28,947 nt of DNA from Frankiales bacterium (lineage in GTDB: Bacteria > Actinomycetota > Actinomycetes > Mycobacteriales > SCTD01): contig JAODNB010000098.1 in assembly GCA_025464795.1 (NCBI GenBank), positions 1 to 28,947 on the forward strand. Reading direction: 5' to 3'. Shown piece by piece: positions 1 to 8,006 of this stretch. A program made the translations under genes and the position numbers. Every line of letters begins with the position of its first letter. Positions within the stretch are counted from its first letter, which is position 1. The notes below the pieces were generated by a model. That model did not search any database. It saw only the letters and a list, made by a program, of their open reading frames with translations, and had not been told where the DNA came from.

Positions 1-55
1 GGACTCGTTGCTTGGGGTGTCGCCGCAACACCCACCCAGAAGGGCACCTCCTCCC

Positions 56-478
56 ATGACGCACATCGCCACCGTCACCACTGAGCTCGAGCTTCGCCTG
101 GTCGTTCCCGGCGGGCCCTCGCTCCCCGTGATCGCCGGCCTCCGCTACGACAGCAACGACCCTTGGGCCGTGCGCGTGGCCTTCCAGACCGGTGGCGAGG
201 GCGACGGCATCGTCGAGTGGATGTTCGCCCGTCAGCTCCTGACCGACGGTGTCGCCAAGGCCTGCGGCGAGGGCGACGTCCGCGTCTGGCCCGCCCTGCA
301 CGGCACCGACCGCGTCGTGAACCTCGCCATGGCCTCCCCCTCAGGTTCGGCCCTGTTCGAGATCGACCGCGACGCCCTCGTCGAGTTCCTCCAGCAGACC
401 TACCTCGCCGTCCCCACGGGCAACGAGAGCGAGGTCGTCGACTTCGACGCCGAGCTCGCCGCGCTGCTGTCCCGCTAG
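56..478 (+). CDS. ssgB: SsgB-like sporulation/cell-division regulator (SsgA family)
   Basis: Encodes 140 aa, the usual length of SsgA-like proteins, which in Streptomyces recruit FtsZ to sporulation septa (SsgB) or control SsgB placement (SsgA). The family pattern is visible throughout: an N-terminal ELxLRLVV strand, LPVxAGLRYDxxDPWAV near residues 25-40, then VEWMFARxLL, GDVRVWPA, and a C-terminal FLQQTYxAVPxGxE stretch. The length and the lack of insertions fit SsgB better than the more divergent paralogues. The ATG at 56 was chosen because AGAAGGG lies 11 nt upstream at 38-44 and the family homology begins immediately; an upstream GTG/TTG extension would add only low-complexity residues. 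It stands alone ahead of a terminator, so it is probably monocistronic, although its promoter lies outside the window. The family assignment is firm; the exact SsgB orthology is inferred. Confidence 0.88.
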   Translation: MTHIATVTTELELRLVVPGGPSLPVIAGLRYDSNDPWAVRVAFQTGGEGDGIVEWMFARQLLTDGVAKACGEGDVRVWPALHGTDRVVNLAMASPSGSALFEIDRDALVEFLQQTYLAVPTGNESEVVDFDAELAALLSR

Positions 479-527
479 ACCCTGGTGCGCCGGTGTGCGG
501 CGACACGCAAGACCGGCTCCAGACGAC

Positions 528-551
528 GGCCCCCGAGAACTCTCGGGGGCC
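528..551. terminator. Intrinsic terminator between convergent genes
   Basis: A perfect 11-bp GC-rich inverted repeat, GGCCCCCGAGA / TCTCGGGGGCC, separated by 2 nt (effectively a 10-bp stem with a 4-nt loop). It lies 50 nt after the ssgB stop and 10 nt beyond the 3' end of the convergent gene at 561. The T tract is weak (TTCGTG), as is usual in high-GC actinobacteria. Because the stem is symmetric it could serve both strands. Confidence 0.8.
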
Positions 552-560
552 TTCGTGCTG

Positions 561-992
561 TCAGGAGTCCAGGCCCGCGCGAAGGTCCAGGTCGTCCGGA
601 GGCAGTAGCGGGGTCTTCCAGCCGATGTAGGGCTTGCCGAAGAAGCCGTGCAGGACGTTCGCGCGGTCGACCATCACAGCCCACGCCTGCTCGAACGCCT
701 CGAGGTCCTGCGCCTTGATGGCGGCGGTGACGGGTGCGTAGTCGTCCCGCAGGTAGGCCGTCATCTCCGGCTCGTACTTCGGCCGGCTCTCAGCGGACAG
801 CGCCAGCTGCTTCACCGCGCTCTTGCTGAAGTAGGCCGCAAGGGGCCAGTTCCCGGCCTTCGCTGCGTGGTAGCAGCGGTGCAGCCGCGGGCCGACCTCC
901 GCCATGAGCCGGTCCATGCCCGGCTGCATCCTCGCGAGCTCGTCGAGGGTGAGGTCGCGCTTGCCGTTGTTGACGAGGTGCGTGTGGTCCAC
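561..992 (-). CDS. Conserved hypothetical protein, helical
   Basis: Encodes 143 aa, largely alpha-helical by composition, with no signal peptide or membrane segment. Recognisable patches are DLTLDELARMQPGMDRLM near the N terminus, a central YHAAKAGNWPLAAYF stretch, RPKYEPEM, and a C-terminal HGFFGKPYIGWKTP. I recall similar proteins of unknown function in proteobacteria and actinobacteria, but know of no assigned activity; a four-helix-bundle fold is only a guess. The GTG at 992 has no purine-rich ribosome binding site. Instead a TAGGGT hexamer ends 6 nt upstream and includes the stop codon of the MgtC gene, which suggests a separate leaderless transcript rather than simple read-through. Confidence 0.75.
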   Translation of the reverse strand: MDHTHLVNNGKRDLTLDELARMQPGMDRLMAEVGPRLHRCYHAAKAGNWPLAAYFSKSAVKQLALSAESRPKYEPEMTAYLRDDYAPVTAAIKAQDLEAFEQAWAVMVDRANVLHGFFGKPYIGWKTPLLPPDDLDLRAGLDS

Positions 993-998
993 GCGCCA

Positions 999-1004
999 AC
1001 CCTA
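999..1004 (-). promoter_or_regulatory. Candidate -10 element TAGGGT for leaderless gene at 992
   Basis: TAGGGT on the minus strand matches the TANNNT -10 consensus and ends exactly 6 nt before the GTG at 992, so transcription would begin at about the start codon. Its TAG is the stop codon of the upstream MgtC gene. No convincing -35 is seen. Confidence 0.45.
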
Positions 1005-1643
1005 GGTCCCCAGCTCGACGCCGACGACGCCTTCGAGGGCGCGGAGTCTGACCGCGAGGTCGAGCAGGTCGAAGGTCCGCTGCAGGGGCGACGAGAGCGT
1101 CACCACGGTGCGGTCGCTGTGACCGCGATCGACCGTGCGGACACTCACCTCGGAGCCGAGAACCGCGCTCGCCTGGCGGACCACGTCCGTGACGTCGGCT
1201 GAGTCGGTGATCTCGAGCACGACGGCATGGCCCCGACGGCGAGGGAAGAAGTCCCGCTCGAGCCGCTTGAGGACGACGAGCGCGAGCAGAGCCAGCGCCA
1301 CGGTGATCGCGGCAAGACCGGGGCAGTCGAGACCGCATGCGACGCCGGCCGCGGCTGTGACCCACAGCGAGGCCGCGGTGGTGAGCCCCCGGACGCTCCC
1401 GCCGTCGCGCAGGATCGCGCCCGCGCCGAGGAAGCCGATCCCCGTGACGACCTGCGCAGCGATGCGGGTGGGGTCGCTGCCGGCGATGTCCGCGCCGACG
1501 GTCGTGAACAGGCCGGCGCCCAGGGCGACGAGCACGTGCGTGCGGAAACCGGCCGGCTGCGCGCTGAGCTCGCGCTCCAACCCGATGGCGGCTCCAAGCC
1601 CGCCGGCAGCGAGCAGGTCGAGCGACTGGTGCAGCAGCGTCAT
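1002..1643 (-). CDS. MgtC/SapB family membrane protein
   Basis: Encodes 213 aa. The N-terminal two thirds is a multi-helix membrane domain with the MgtC/SapB hallmarks: GAAIGLERE near residues 17-25, GFRTHVLVALGAGLF near 32-44, and the highly conserved QVVTGIGFLGAGAI ... VRGLTTAASLWVTAA run near 64-97. After the helices comes a basic linker (FFPRRRG) and a cytoplasmic C-terminal domain of about 75 residues resembling the ACT-like domain of MgtC. In intracellular pathogens MgtC aids growth at low magnesium and modulates F1Fo ATPase; the role in free-living actinobacteria is unclear. It starts 4 nt after the stop of the methyltransferase gene and is the last gene of the SDR-methyltransferase-MgtC operon. 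Confidence 0.9.
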   Translation of the reverse strand: MTLLHQSLDLLAAGGLGAAIGLERELSAQPAGFRTHVLVALGAGLFTTVGADIAGSDPTRIAAQVVTGIGFLGAGAILRDGGSVRGLTTAASLWVTAAAGVACGLDCPGLAAITVALALLALVVLKRLERDFFPRRRGHAVVLEITDSADVTDVVRQASAVLGSEVSVRTVDRGHSDRTVVTLSSPLQRTFDLLDLAVRLRALEGVVGVELGT

Positions 1644-1647
1644 GCGG

Positions 1648-2436
1648 TCAGTCTGGCGCGACGGAAGCCCACGGGACCGTCACCTCGCCGTCGCGCCAAG
1701 ACCCGACCTGCTCCCAGGCGACGGCGTCGCAGGTCGCCTTCCAGCGCTGTCGGTTGCCGAAGGCGGTGTACGAGGCACTCCGCTCCCACGCCTCGTCGAG
1801 GGCCGTCAGCAGGGAGGAGATCCTCGTCCCCGGGACGTTGTGGTGGATCAGCGCCTTGGGCAGCCGCTCGGCCAGATCGCCTGGCCTGTCGAGGGTCTGG
1901 AGGTGCGCAGCCAGCGTGAGCGTCTGGGGTCCCTGCTTGGTGAGGGTCACCCAGGCGGCCCGCCGTCCCACCTCGTCACAGGTGCCCTCGAGGAGGATCC
2001 CGTCCGGCTGCAGCCCCGCGAGCATCGTCGACCAGGCCTCGGACGCGGCCTCTTCTTCGTACTGCCTGAGGACGTTGAGGGCGCGGACGACCAGCGGCCG
2101 GAGCCCAGCCAGCTCGAAGCCGCCCCGGCGGAAGCTGAGCCCGTCCCTCGTCGCGGCCTGCGCTGCCTCGACCCGGGTCTGGTCGATCTCGAGCCCGACG
2201 ACTTCGAGGTCCGGACGCACCTCGCGCAACCGCTCGTGCAGCTCGATCGCGGTGATGGGCGTGGCGCCGTAGCCGAGGTCGATGACCAGCGGGCGCTCGG
2301 CCCGGCGGAGCAGGTCGCCGTGGACCTGCGCGAGGTGCCGGTCGATGCGCCGCAGGCGGTTGGGGTTGGTCGTGCCTCGCGTCGGCAGTCCGAGGGCGCG
2401 GGCCCGCCCAGCGGCGTACCGCTTCTCCTTGGGCAC
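1648..2436 (-). CDS. Class I SAM-dependent methyltransferase
   Basis: Encodes 262 aa from a GTG that shares one base with the TAG stop of the upstream dehydrogenase (TAGTG), with AAGGAG only just inside the coding sequence, so translation is probably coupled. The SAM-binding motif I is VIDLGYGATP at residues 51-60, followed by an acidic strand end VVGLEID near 75-81. Preceding it is a conserved GTTNPNRLRRIDRHL stretch seen in homologues. The C-terminal half (HHNVPGTRISSLLTALD, WERSASYTAFG) has no recognised substrate domain, so the methyl acceptor is unknown. The open frame continues upstream through the dehydrogenase gene but that part is Arg-rich shadow sequence. It sits mid-operon between the SDR and MgtC genes. 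Confidence 0.85.
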   Translation of the reverse strand: MPKEKRYAAGRARALGLPTRGTTNPNRLRRIDRHLAQVHGDLLRRAERPLVIDLGYGATPITAIELHERLREVRPDLEVVGLEIDQTRVEAAQAATRDGLSFRRGGFELAGLRPLVVRALNVLRQYEEEAASEAWSTMLAGLQPDGILLEGTCDEVGRRAAWVTLTKQGPQTLTLAAHLQTLDRPGDLAERLPKALIHHNVPGTRISSLLTALDEAWERSASYTAFGNRQRWKATCDAVAWEQVGSWRDGEVTVPWASVAPD

Positions 2437-3167
2437 TAGTGGCGGTGAACCTTGTGGACGGCGGCCTGCTGCTGCGGGGTGACCTGAAGCAGGTCGATGT
2501 TCACGTGCGCCGGCCGGGAGGCGACCCAGACGATCGCCTCGGCGATGTCGTCGGCCACGAGGGGGTCGACCCCGGCGTACACCGCGTCGGTCCTGGCCTG
2601 GTCGCCGGCGAACCGCGTCAGCGAGAACTCCGGCGTGTGAACCATGCCGGGCGCCACCTCGCTGACGCGCAGGCCGCTTTCGACCTCCTCCATGCGCAGG
2701 GTCGACCGCAGCGCAGCGACGGCGTGCTTCGCGGCGACGTAGCCCCCGCCGCCCTCGTAGACCCAACGGCCTGCGGTCGAGCCCGTCATGATGACGTGGC
2801 CCTTGGACGCACGGAGCTGGGGGAGCAGCGCCTGGACCGTGCGGACGAGACCGAGGACGTTGACGTCGTACGTGCGCGACCAGCTGTCCACATCGGCCTC
2901 GGCCAAGGGATCGAGGTCGTAGGCCCCACCCGCGTTCGCCACCAGCAGGTCGCAGGTCGGTACGGCGTCGCTCAGGTCCTCGACGGAGCGCGGGTCGGTG
3001 ACGTCGAGCGCCTGCGGCCGGATGCGCGGGTGCTTCTTCGCCAGCTCGCCCAGGCGGTCGACCCGGCGTGCGGCTGCCACCACGTCCCAGCCCTGCTGGG
3101 CCAGCAGCAGCGCCGTCGCGGCGCCGATGCCGCTGCTGGCTCCGGTCACGACGGCGGTACGTGTCAT
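2436..3167 (-). CDS. Short-chain dehydrogenase/reductase (Rv0484c-like)
   Basis: Encodes 243 aa, the normal size of a classical SDR. Visible motifs are the cofactor-binding TGASSGIG at residues 8-15, DV near 55, NAGG at 78-81, N103, catalytic Ser130 in MTGS, and Tyr143/Lys147 in YVAAK. An arginine pair after the second strand (AAARR, 31-35) suggests NADP preference. The substrate is unknown. It is divergent from mshA, as is Rv0484c near mshA in M. tuberculosis (from memory). The ATG at 3167 lacks a ribosome binding site, but a TAACCT hexamer ends 6 nt upstream, indicating a leaderless message. It heads an operon with the methyltransferase and MgtC genes. Confidence 0.92.
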   Translation of the reverse strand: MTRTAVVTGASSGIGAATALLLAQQGWDVVAAARRVDRLGELAKKHPRIRPQALDVTDPRSVEDLSDAVPTCDLLVANAGGAYDLDPLAEADVDSWSRTYDVNVLGLVRTVQALLPQLRASKGHVIMTGSTAGRWVYEGGGGYVAAKHAVAALRSTLRMEEVESGLRVSEVAPGMVHTPEFSLTRFAGDQARTDAVYAGVDPLVADDIAEAIVWVASRPAHVNIDLLQVTPQQQAAVHKVHRH

Positions 3168-3173
3168 GCAGCG

Positions 3174-3179
3174 AGGTTA
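3174..3179 (-). promoter_or_regulatory. Candidate -10 element TAACCT for SDR operon
   Basis: TAACCT on the minus strand ends 6 nt before the ATG at 3167, the spacing expected if transcription starts at the initiation codon. No recognisable -35 or Shine-Dalgarno sequence is present. Confidence 0.5.
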
Positions 3180-3245
3180 GACGCGCCGGAATGAGCACGG
3201 CTCCTGAGTTGCTGTACCCGGCGTGCCGGTCCGTGCTGGGTCGGG

Positions 3246-3251
3246 CAGGAT
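3246..3251 (+). promoter_or_regulatory. Candidate -10 element CAGGAT for mshA
   Basis: CAGGAT (NANNNT) ends 6 nt before the GTG at 3258. The GGGGA that follows could alternatively serve as a weak ribosome binding site, so leaderless initiation is less certain here than for the divergent SDR gene. Confidence 0.35.
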
Positions 3252-3257
3252 GGGGAC

Positions 3258-4526
3258 GTGACGATGACCGGTCGGGTGCGGAGCGTGCGTCCTCGCCGTG
3301 CTGCCGTGCTGTCGGTCCACACCTCCCCTCTCGAGCAGCCCGGCACCGGGGACGCGGGCGGCATGAACGTCTACGTCGTCGAGACGTCCAAGCGGCTCGC
3401 GGAGCTCGGCGTCGAGGTAGAGATCTTCACCCGAGCCACCTCCTCCGAGCTGCCGCCCGTCGTGTCCCTCGCGCCTGGGGTCACCGTCCGGCACCTCACG
3501 GCCGGTCCCTTCGAGGGCCTGTCCAAGGAGGACCTCCCGTCGCAGCTGTGCGCCCTGACCTCAGGGCTGCTGCGCGTCGAGGCCCAGCACGAGCAGGGCT
3601 ACTTCGACGTCGTGCACTCGCACTACTGGCTGTCGGGGCAGGTCGGATGGCTCGCCACCGAGCGCTGGGGCGTACCGCTCGTGCACACGGCGCACACCCT
3701 CGCGAAGGTCAAGAACCGGGCCCTGGCTGACGGGGACACCCCCGAGCCGCTGCGTCGGGTCGTCGGTGAGGAGCAGGTCATCGCCGCCGCGGACCGGCTC
3801 GTCGCCAACACGGCGCAGGAGGCGCGCGACCTCGTGTCGCTCTACGGTGCGCAGGCATCTCGCGTCGTCACGATCGCTCCCGGGGTCGACCTCGAGCAGT
3901 TCCGTCCCGGTGAGGCCTCCGGGGCGCGCACCCGCCTCGGGATCCCGCCGGATGCCGTCCTGCTCCTGTTCGTCGGGCGCCTGCAGCCGCTGAAGGCGCC
4001 CGACGTCCTGCTCCTCGCCGCGCAGCGGATGCTGTCGCTGGACCCGACCTTGAAGGGGCGCCTGCACGTCGCCGTGGTCGGCGGCCCCTCCGGCTCAGGG
4101 CTTGATGAGCCGGCAGTGCTCCGTGACCTCGCGGCTCAGCTGGACGTGACCGTCCGCTTCGAGCCCCCTCAGTCGCCATCTCGTCTCCGGGACTGGTACG
4201 TCGCGGCCGACCTCGTCGCTGTTCCTTCGCACAACGAGTCGTTCGGGCTCGTGGCCCTCGAGGCGCAGGCCTGCGGGACGCCCGTGGTCGCGACCCGGGT
4301 CGGTGGGCTCATGACGACCGTCGCAGACGGGGTGTCCGGTCTGCTCGTGGACGGTCACTCCCCGGACGACTGGGCCCAGGCCCTGCTGAAGGGGCTCGCG
4401 TCCGCTTCCTTGCTGTCCCTCGGCGCGGTCGAGCACGCGTCGGCGTACTCCTGGAACCGCACGGCGTCCGGCCTGCTGGAGGCCTACCGCGACGTGCTGA
4501 CCCCCTCCCTCGCCGCCTCGGGCTGA
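3258..4526 (+). CDS. mshA: D-inositol-3-phosphate glycosyltransferase, first mycothiol step
   Basis: Encodes 422 aa, a GT4-family retaining glycosyltransferase (GT-B fold). MshA transfers N-acetylglucosamine from UDP-GlcNAc to 1D-myo-inositol 3-phosphate, the committed step of mycothiol synthesis. Diagnostic features are the N-terminal HTSPLEQPGTGDAGGMNVYV loop (about residues 21-40) characteristic of MshA, DVVHSHYWLSG, HTAHTLAKVKN, the nucleotide-site VGRLQPLKAPDVLL, and the EX7E motif with Glu327 and Glu335 (ESFGLVALE) followed by ACGTPVVATRVGG. The GTG at 3258 is taken as the start; an ATG two codons later is possible. It is divergent from the SDR gene and runs tail-to-tail into gpmA with 9 nt between stops and no terminator hairpin. 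Confidence 0.96.
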   Translation: MTMTGRVRSVRPRRAAVLSVHTSPLEQPGTGDAGGMNVYVVETSKRLAELGVEVEIFTRATSSELPPVVSLAPGVTVRHLTAGPFEGLSKEDLPSQLCALTSGLLRVEAQHEQGYFDVVHSHYWLSGQVGWLATERWGVPLVHTAHTLAKVKNRALADGDTPEPLRRVVGEEQVIAAADRLVANTAQEARDLVSLYGAQASRVVTIAPGVDLEQFRPGEASGARTRLGIPPDAVLLLFVGRLQPLKAPDVLLLAAQRMLSLDPTLKGRLHVAVVGGPSGSGLDEPAVLRDLAAQLDVTVRFEPPQSPSRLRDWYVAADLVAVPSHNESFGLVALEAQACGTPVVATRVGGLMTTVADGVSGLLVDGHSPDDWAQALLKGLASASLLSLGAVEHASAYSWNRTASGLLEAYRDVLTPSLAASG

Positions 4527-4535
4527 CCCGGCGGG

Positions 4536-5279
4536 CTAGCGGCCCTGGTTGGCGACGGCTGCGGCGGCTGCTGCTGCGGCCTCGGGGTCGAGGTAGGTGC
4601 CGCCGGCCACGGTGGGCTTCAGCGCGTCGTCGAGGTCATACAGCAGCGGCTGGCCGGTCGGGATGTTGAGGCCGACGACCGCTTCCCGGGACAGCCCGTC
4701 CAGGTGCATGACCAGGGCGCGCAGGGAGTTGCCGTGCGCCGTCACCAGCACCGTCTCGCCGGCGCGCAGGTCGGGAACGATCGCGTCGTACCAGTACGGG
4801 AGCATCCGGTCGACCACGTCCGCAAGGCACTCGTGCAGCGGTACGACACCCGGCGCCAGGCCCGCGTAGCGCGGGTCGGACGTGTTGTCCCACTCCGAGC
4901 CCGGCGCGAGAGCGGGCGGCGGCTCGTCGTAGGACCGTCGCCACTTCATGAACAGCTCCTCGCCGTACTCAGCGAGCGTCTGCTTCTTGTCCTTGCCCTG
5001 CAGGTCTCCGTAGTGCCGCTCGTTGAGGCGCCAGTGCCGCTTCACCGGGATCCAGGAGCGGTCGCACGCGTCGAGCGCGAGGTTCGCGGTGCGGATGGCC
5101 CGGGTGAGCAGCGAGGTGTGGACGACCGTGGGAAGCAGACCGGACGAGGCGAGCAGCGCCCCACCGTTGCGGGCCTCCTGCTCACCGCCCGGCGTCAGGT
5201 CGGCGTCGACCCAGCCGGTGAAGAGGTTCTTCTCGTTCCACTCGCTGTGCCCGTGCCGCAGCAGTACCAAGGTCGCCAT
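4536..5279 (-). CDS. gpmA: 2,3-bisphosphoglycerate-dependent phosphoglycerate mutase
   Basis: Encodes 247 aa, interconverting 3- and 2-phosphoglycerate in glycolysis and gluconeogenesis. The histidine-phosphatase signature LLRHGHSEWN gives the phospho-acceptor His9; Glu87 in RLNERHYGDLQG is the general acid/base; His182 lies in VTAHGNSLRAL. KNLFTGWVDADLTPxG and SDPRYAG are typical of the dPGM family. The C terminus is Ala-rich (about ten alanines). The ATG at 5279 is preceded by a pyrimidine-rich stretch without ribosome binding site, and CAGACT ends 8 nt upstream, so the transcript may be leaderless. Mycobacteria keep this gene close to mshA, as here, although the senX3-regX3 genes that usually follow are absent. 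Confidence 0.96.
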   Translation of the reverse strand: MATLVLLRHGHSEWNEKNLFTGWVDADLTPGGEQEARNGGALLASSGLLPTVVHTSLLTRAIRTANLALDACDRSWIPVKRHWRLNERHYGDLQGKDKKQTLAEYGEELFMKWRRSYDEPPPALAPGSEWDNTSDPRYAGLAPGVVPLHECLADVVDRMLPYWYDAIVPDLRAGETVLVTAHGNSLRALVMHLDGLSREAVVGLNIPTGQPLLYDLDDALKPTVAGGTYLDPEAAAAAAAAVANQGR

Positions 5280-5287
5280 GGGAGGGC

Positions 5288-5293
5288 AGTCTG
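5288..5293 (-). promoter_or_regulatory. Candidate -10 element CAGACT for gpmA
   Basis: CAGACT on the minus strand ends 8 nt before the gpmA ATG. The intervening bases are CTGCCCTC-like and contain no Shine-Dalgarno sequence. Weak single-site evidence. Confidence 0.3.
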
Positions 5294-5357
5294 CCAGTAG
5301 CCTGGCCGTGCGGCCCCCGACGCGTCCTCGCTCGCCCCCAGCAGCCCGGAGCCTCCT

Positions 5358-8006
5358 GTGCGTCGTCCTCTTGCCCTCGTCTCGTGCACCATCGTGATCG
5401 CGGGGGCGCTCGGCGCCTCGGCCGCGACCCCGGCGGGAACGACCGTGACCGCGTCGGCCACCAAGGTGGTGACCGCCGGCTGGACCGGCACGGTCGCTCC
5501 AGGCGTCGACAACGGCGGCTGCACCACCTCGGTGGGTGGCAGCGACGTCGAGACGCTGACCTACAAGGTGCCCTCAGGACTGCTCAAGGCCGTGACGACC
5601 AGCACGGAGATCGCCGTCCAGAGCAAGGCGAACAACGACGTCGACCTGCTGGTCACCGACGCCAAGGGGTCTGTCCTCGGCAGCTCCACGGGCTCGGCCG
5701 GGACCGAGAAGGTCTCCCTCACGGACCTGGCGGCGGGCACCTACAAGGTCACGGTCTGCACGGGCACGGTCCAGGGCGACGACTACGCGGCGAAGCTCAC
5801 CATCACCCCGAAGGCGCGCCCCTCTACGGGAACGCCGGCGGCTGCGAAGTCCCTGATGACCTTCACCCCGGCGACGGTCGTCGACCCGGTGCTGTTCGGT
5901 GGCGAGCCGGGCTTCACGTACGACCCGACCTCGGCTGGTGGCAACGCCCGCTCGTTCGTCGACTGGCCGGTGTCGAGCCGCACCATGATCGGCGTGCTGT
6001 TCCGCTCCGAGGACGGCGGCCTCAGCTACACCAAGCGCTACTCAGGCGCGACCGACCTCGCTGCCGCAGGCGTGGCCTGCTTCGCCCGTCAGGTCCCGTA
6101 CTGCCCTGCCGGTGGTGGCGGTGACACCGACATCGACATCAACCCGACGACCGGGTCGGTGGGGATGGGCGAGCAGGAGTCGCTCGCGAACCAGGCCGTC
6201 GGCGTCTCGCTCGACCACGGCACGACCTTCCCCGCAGACCACGTCGACCCGGCGCTCGACAAGACCGGCAGCGGCGTCGACCGGCAGTGGCAGGCGTCCT
6301 GGAAGGGCACCAAGACGCGGTTCATGGCCTACCACGTACCTGTCCTGGGCGAGTTCATCAACCGCAGTGACAACGAGGGTGCCCTGGGTTCCTGGACCGT
6401 CCCGGGCACGCCGCAGATCCCGAACGTCGCGCAGAGCGGCAGCATGCTCGCCGACAACACGGGAGGTCCCCTCAACAAGACTCTCTACATCGGGTACCTC
6501 GGCTTCCCCCTCCTGCCCGGTTCCTCGTCGGGCTTCAACGTCGGGGTCTCCACCGACGGCGCGAAGACCTTCACCTCGCACCCGATCCCCGGCGGCGACC
6601 ACGCGCGCAGCATGACGACGCTGTCCCTCGACAAGGCCGGGAACCTGTACGCCGTCTGGGCGGACAGCTCGACGCAGCAGACCTACCTGGCGACCTCGCT
6701 CGCCAGTGACCCCGTGAACAGGAAGGCTCCGGCCACGAAGTGGTCCAAGCCGGTCGTGGTGAGCCAGAGCCCGCTCAACGTCACGATCTTCGCCAACACG
6801 GTGGCAGGTTCCGCGGGTCGCGTCGCCGTCGGCTACTACGGCACGACGGCGAAGGCGGCGACCCCTGATGCCGTCCTGCCGGGCGCCGGTGGCTGGAAGC
6901 CGTACGTCGCGGTCAGCACGAACGCCCTGTGCCAGTGGGGCCCGACGCCCTGCACCAGCCCGACCTTCAGCCAGGACCCGATCTCCCACAAGGTGAACCA
7001 CGACACCAACATCTGCACCAGCGGTACGACCTGCGCTGCGAACCCGAGCTCGAACCGCAACCTGCTCGACTACTTCGCGATCGACGTCGACAAGCAGGGG
7101 CACCTCGGGTTCGTCTGGTCGGACACCGACAACGCGACGCTCGAGCCCTTCGTCAAGATGGCCCGGCAGGCCAGCGGACCGTCGCTGTTCGCCGGCGCGC
7201 CGAACGCCTCGCTCCCACAGCGCGGCAACGGCTACCCCGATGCCCTGGGTGACGCGAAGTACCCGATCGCCGGAGCGAAGCTCCTCACTGCGGCGAACCA
7301 GAAGGCGCTCGACCTCAGCGGCACTGTGGTCCAGCGGGCCTCCAACGGCGACGTGGTCATCACGATGTCCGTCCCCAAGCTCAGCTCCGGGCAGGGCGGC
7401 GTACTGCCGGGCAACGGCTCGGCCGTGGACGACAGCGGCACTCCCCTGCAGCAGACCCGGTTCGTGACGCGCTGGGACTTCAAGGGCCAGGCGTACTACG
7501 CGGAGGCCACCATGTCCGGAGCCGAGGGCGTCGTCGCCTACGGCGCTGGGGCAGTCAGCTCGGCCGAGGGCGAGTTCAACGCGGGGAACGTCTCCGCGAC
7601 CCTCGGCAACACGTACGCGCCCCTCACGGCCGCGACCGGGACCTTCCCGGGGAGCCGCATCATCATCCGGGTGCCGGCCAAGGCGGTGGGCTCGCCGGCC
7701 AAGGGCGCTCGGCTCTACTCCGTGGGCTCCTACTCCCTGATCGGCGCCCGTGACCCGCTCAGCAGCGTCCAGACCCTGCCGCTCACGGTCGACAGCACCC
7801 CGACGATGGACATCGACTTCGGCAAGGCAGCGGCCAACGTGCCGGGCGCCGCTCCGGCAAAGGACCTCCCCCGAGCAATCGGGGGGTCGGGTGGCAAGAA
7901 GGGCGGGTCGCTCGCGGCCACCGGTCTTCCGGCCGGCGTAGCGGGCGGGGCGCTGCTGATGCTTGCCCTCGCGGTGGCTTTGCGCCGTCGCGTCAGTCGG
8001 GCCTAG
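5358..8006 (+). CDS. Secreted sialidase-like beta-propeller protein with LAATG sorting signal
   Basis: Encodes 882 aa. Layout: a signal peptide (residues 1-22, cleavage likely after ASA); a PPC-like beta domain near 60-152; a long region with Asp-box (BNR) repeats SEDGGLSY (217-224), SLDHGTTF (284-291) and a variant STDGAKTF (398-405), indicating a sialidase-type propeller; a C-terminal beta-rich domain; a Gly/Lys linker; then LAATG (852-856), a hydrophobic helix and a basic tail. LAxTG is the motif preferred by actinobacterial class E sortases, so the protein is probably wall-anchored. I cannot place the arginine triad and Asp/Glu/Tyr of true sialidases, so enzyme activity is unproven. The GTG at 5358 has GGAG 6 nt upstream; TAGCCT at 5298-5303 is a possible -10. 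Its 3' end overlaps the convergent ybjN-like gene by 14 nt. Confidence 0.85.
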   Translation: MRRPLALVSCTIVIAGALGASAATPAGTTVTASATKVVTAGWTGTVAPGVDNGGCTTSVGGSDVETLTYKVPSGLLKAVTTSTEIAVQSKANNDVDLLVTDAKGSVLGSSTGSAGTEKVSLTDLAAGTYKVTVCTGTVQGDDYAAKLTITPKARPSTGTPAAAKSLMTFTPATVVDPVLFGGEPGFTYDPTSAGGNARSFVDWPVSSRTMIGVLFRSEDGGLSYTKRYSGATDLAAAGVACFARQVPYCPAGGGGDTDIDINPTTGSVGMGEQESLANQAVGVSLDHGTTFPADHVDPALDKTGSGVDRQWQASWKGTKTRFMAYHVPVLGEFINRSDNEGALGSWTVPGTPQIPNVAQSGSMLADNTGGPLNKTLYIGYLGFPLLPGSSSGFNVGVSTDGAKTFTSHPIPGGDHARSMTTLSLDKAGNLYAVWADSSTQQTYLATSLASDPVNRKAPATKWSKPVVVSQSPLNVTIFANTVAGSAGRVAVGYYGTTAKAATPDAVLPGAGGWKPYVAVSTNALCQWGPTPCTSPTFSQDPISHKVNHDTNICTSGTTCAANPSSNRNLLDYFAIDVDKQGHLGFVWSDTDNATLEPFVKMARQASGPSLFAGAPNASLPQRGNGYPDALGDAKYPIAGAKLLTAANQKALDLSGTVVQRASNGDVVITMSVPKLSSGQGGVLPGNGSAVDDSGTPLQQTRFVTRWDFKGQAYYAEATMSGAEGVVAYGAGAVSSAEGEFNAGNVSATLGNTYAPLTAATGTFPGSRIIIRVPAKAVGSPAKGARLYSVGSYSLIGARDPLSSVQTLPLTVDSTPTMDIDFGKAAANVPGAAPAKDLPRAIGGSGGKKGGSLAATGLPAGVAGGALLMLALAVALRRRVSRA

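Noticed and set aside
2439..3198. N-terminal extension of the methyltransferase frame through the SDR gene
   Set aside because: The extension is Arg/Gly/Ala-rich antisense-frame noise over a canonical SDR; the methyltransferase starts at the GTG overlapping the SDR stop.
5376..5390. Lipobox-like LVSC near the start of the propeller protein
   Set aside because: The cysteine is at residue 10, before the hydrophobic core is complete, so lipoprotein processing is implausible; a signal peptidase I site after ASA fits better.
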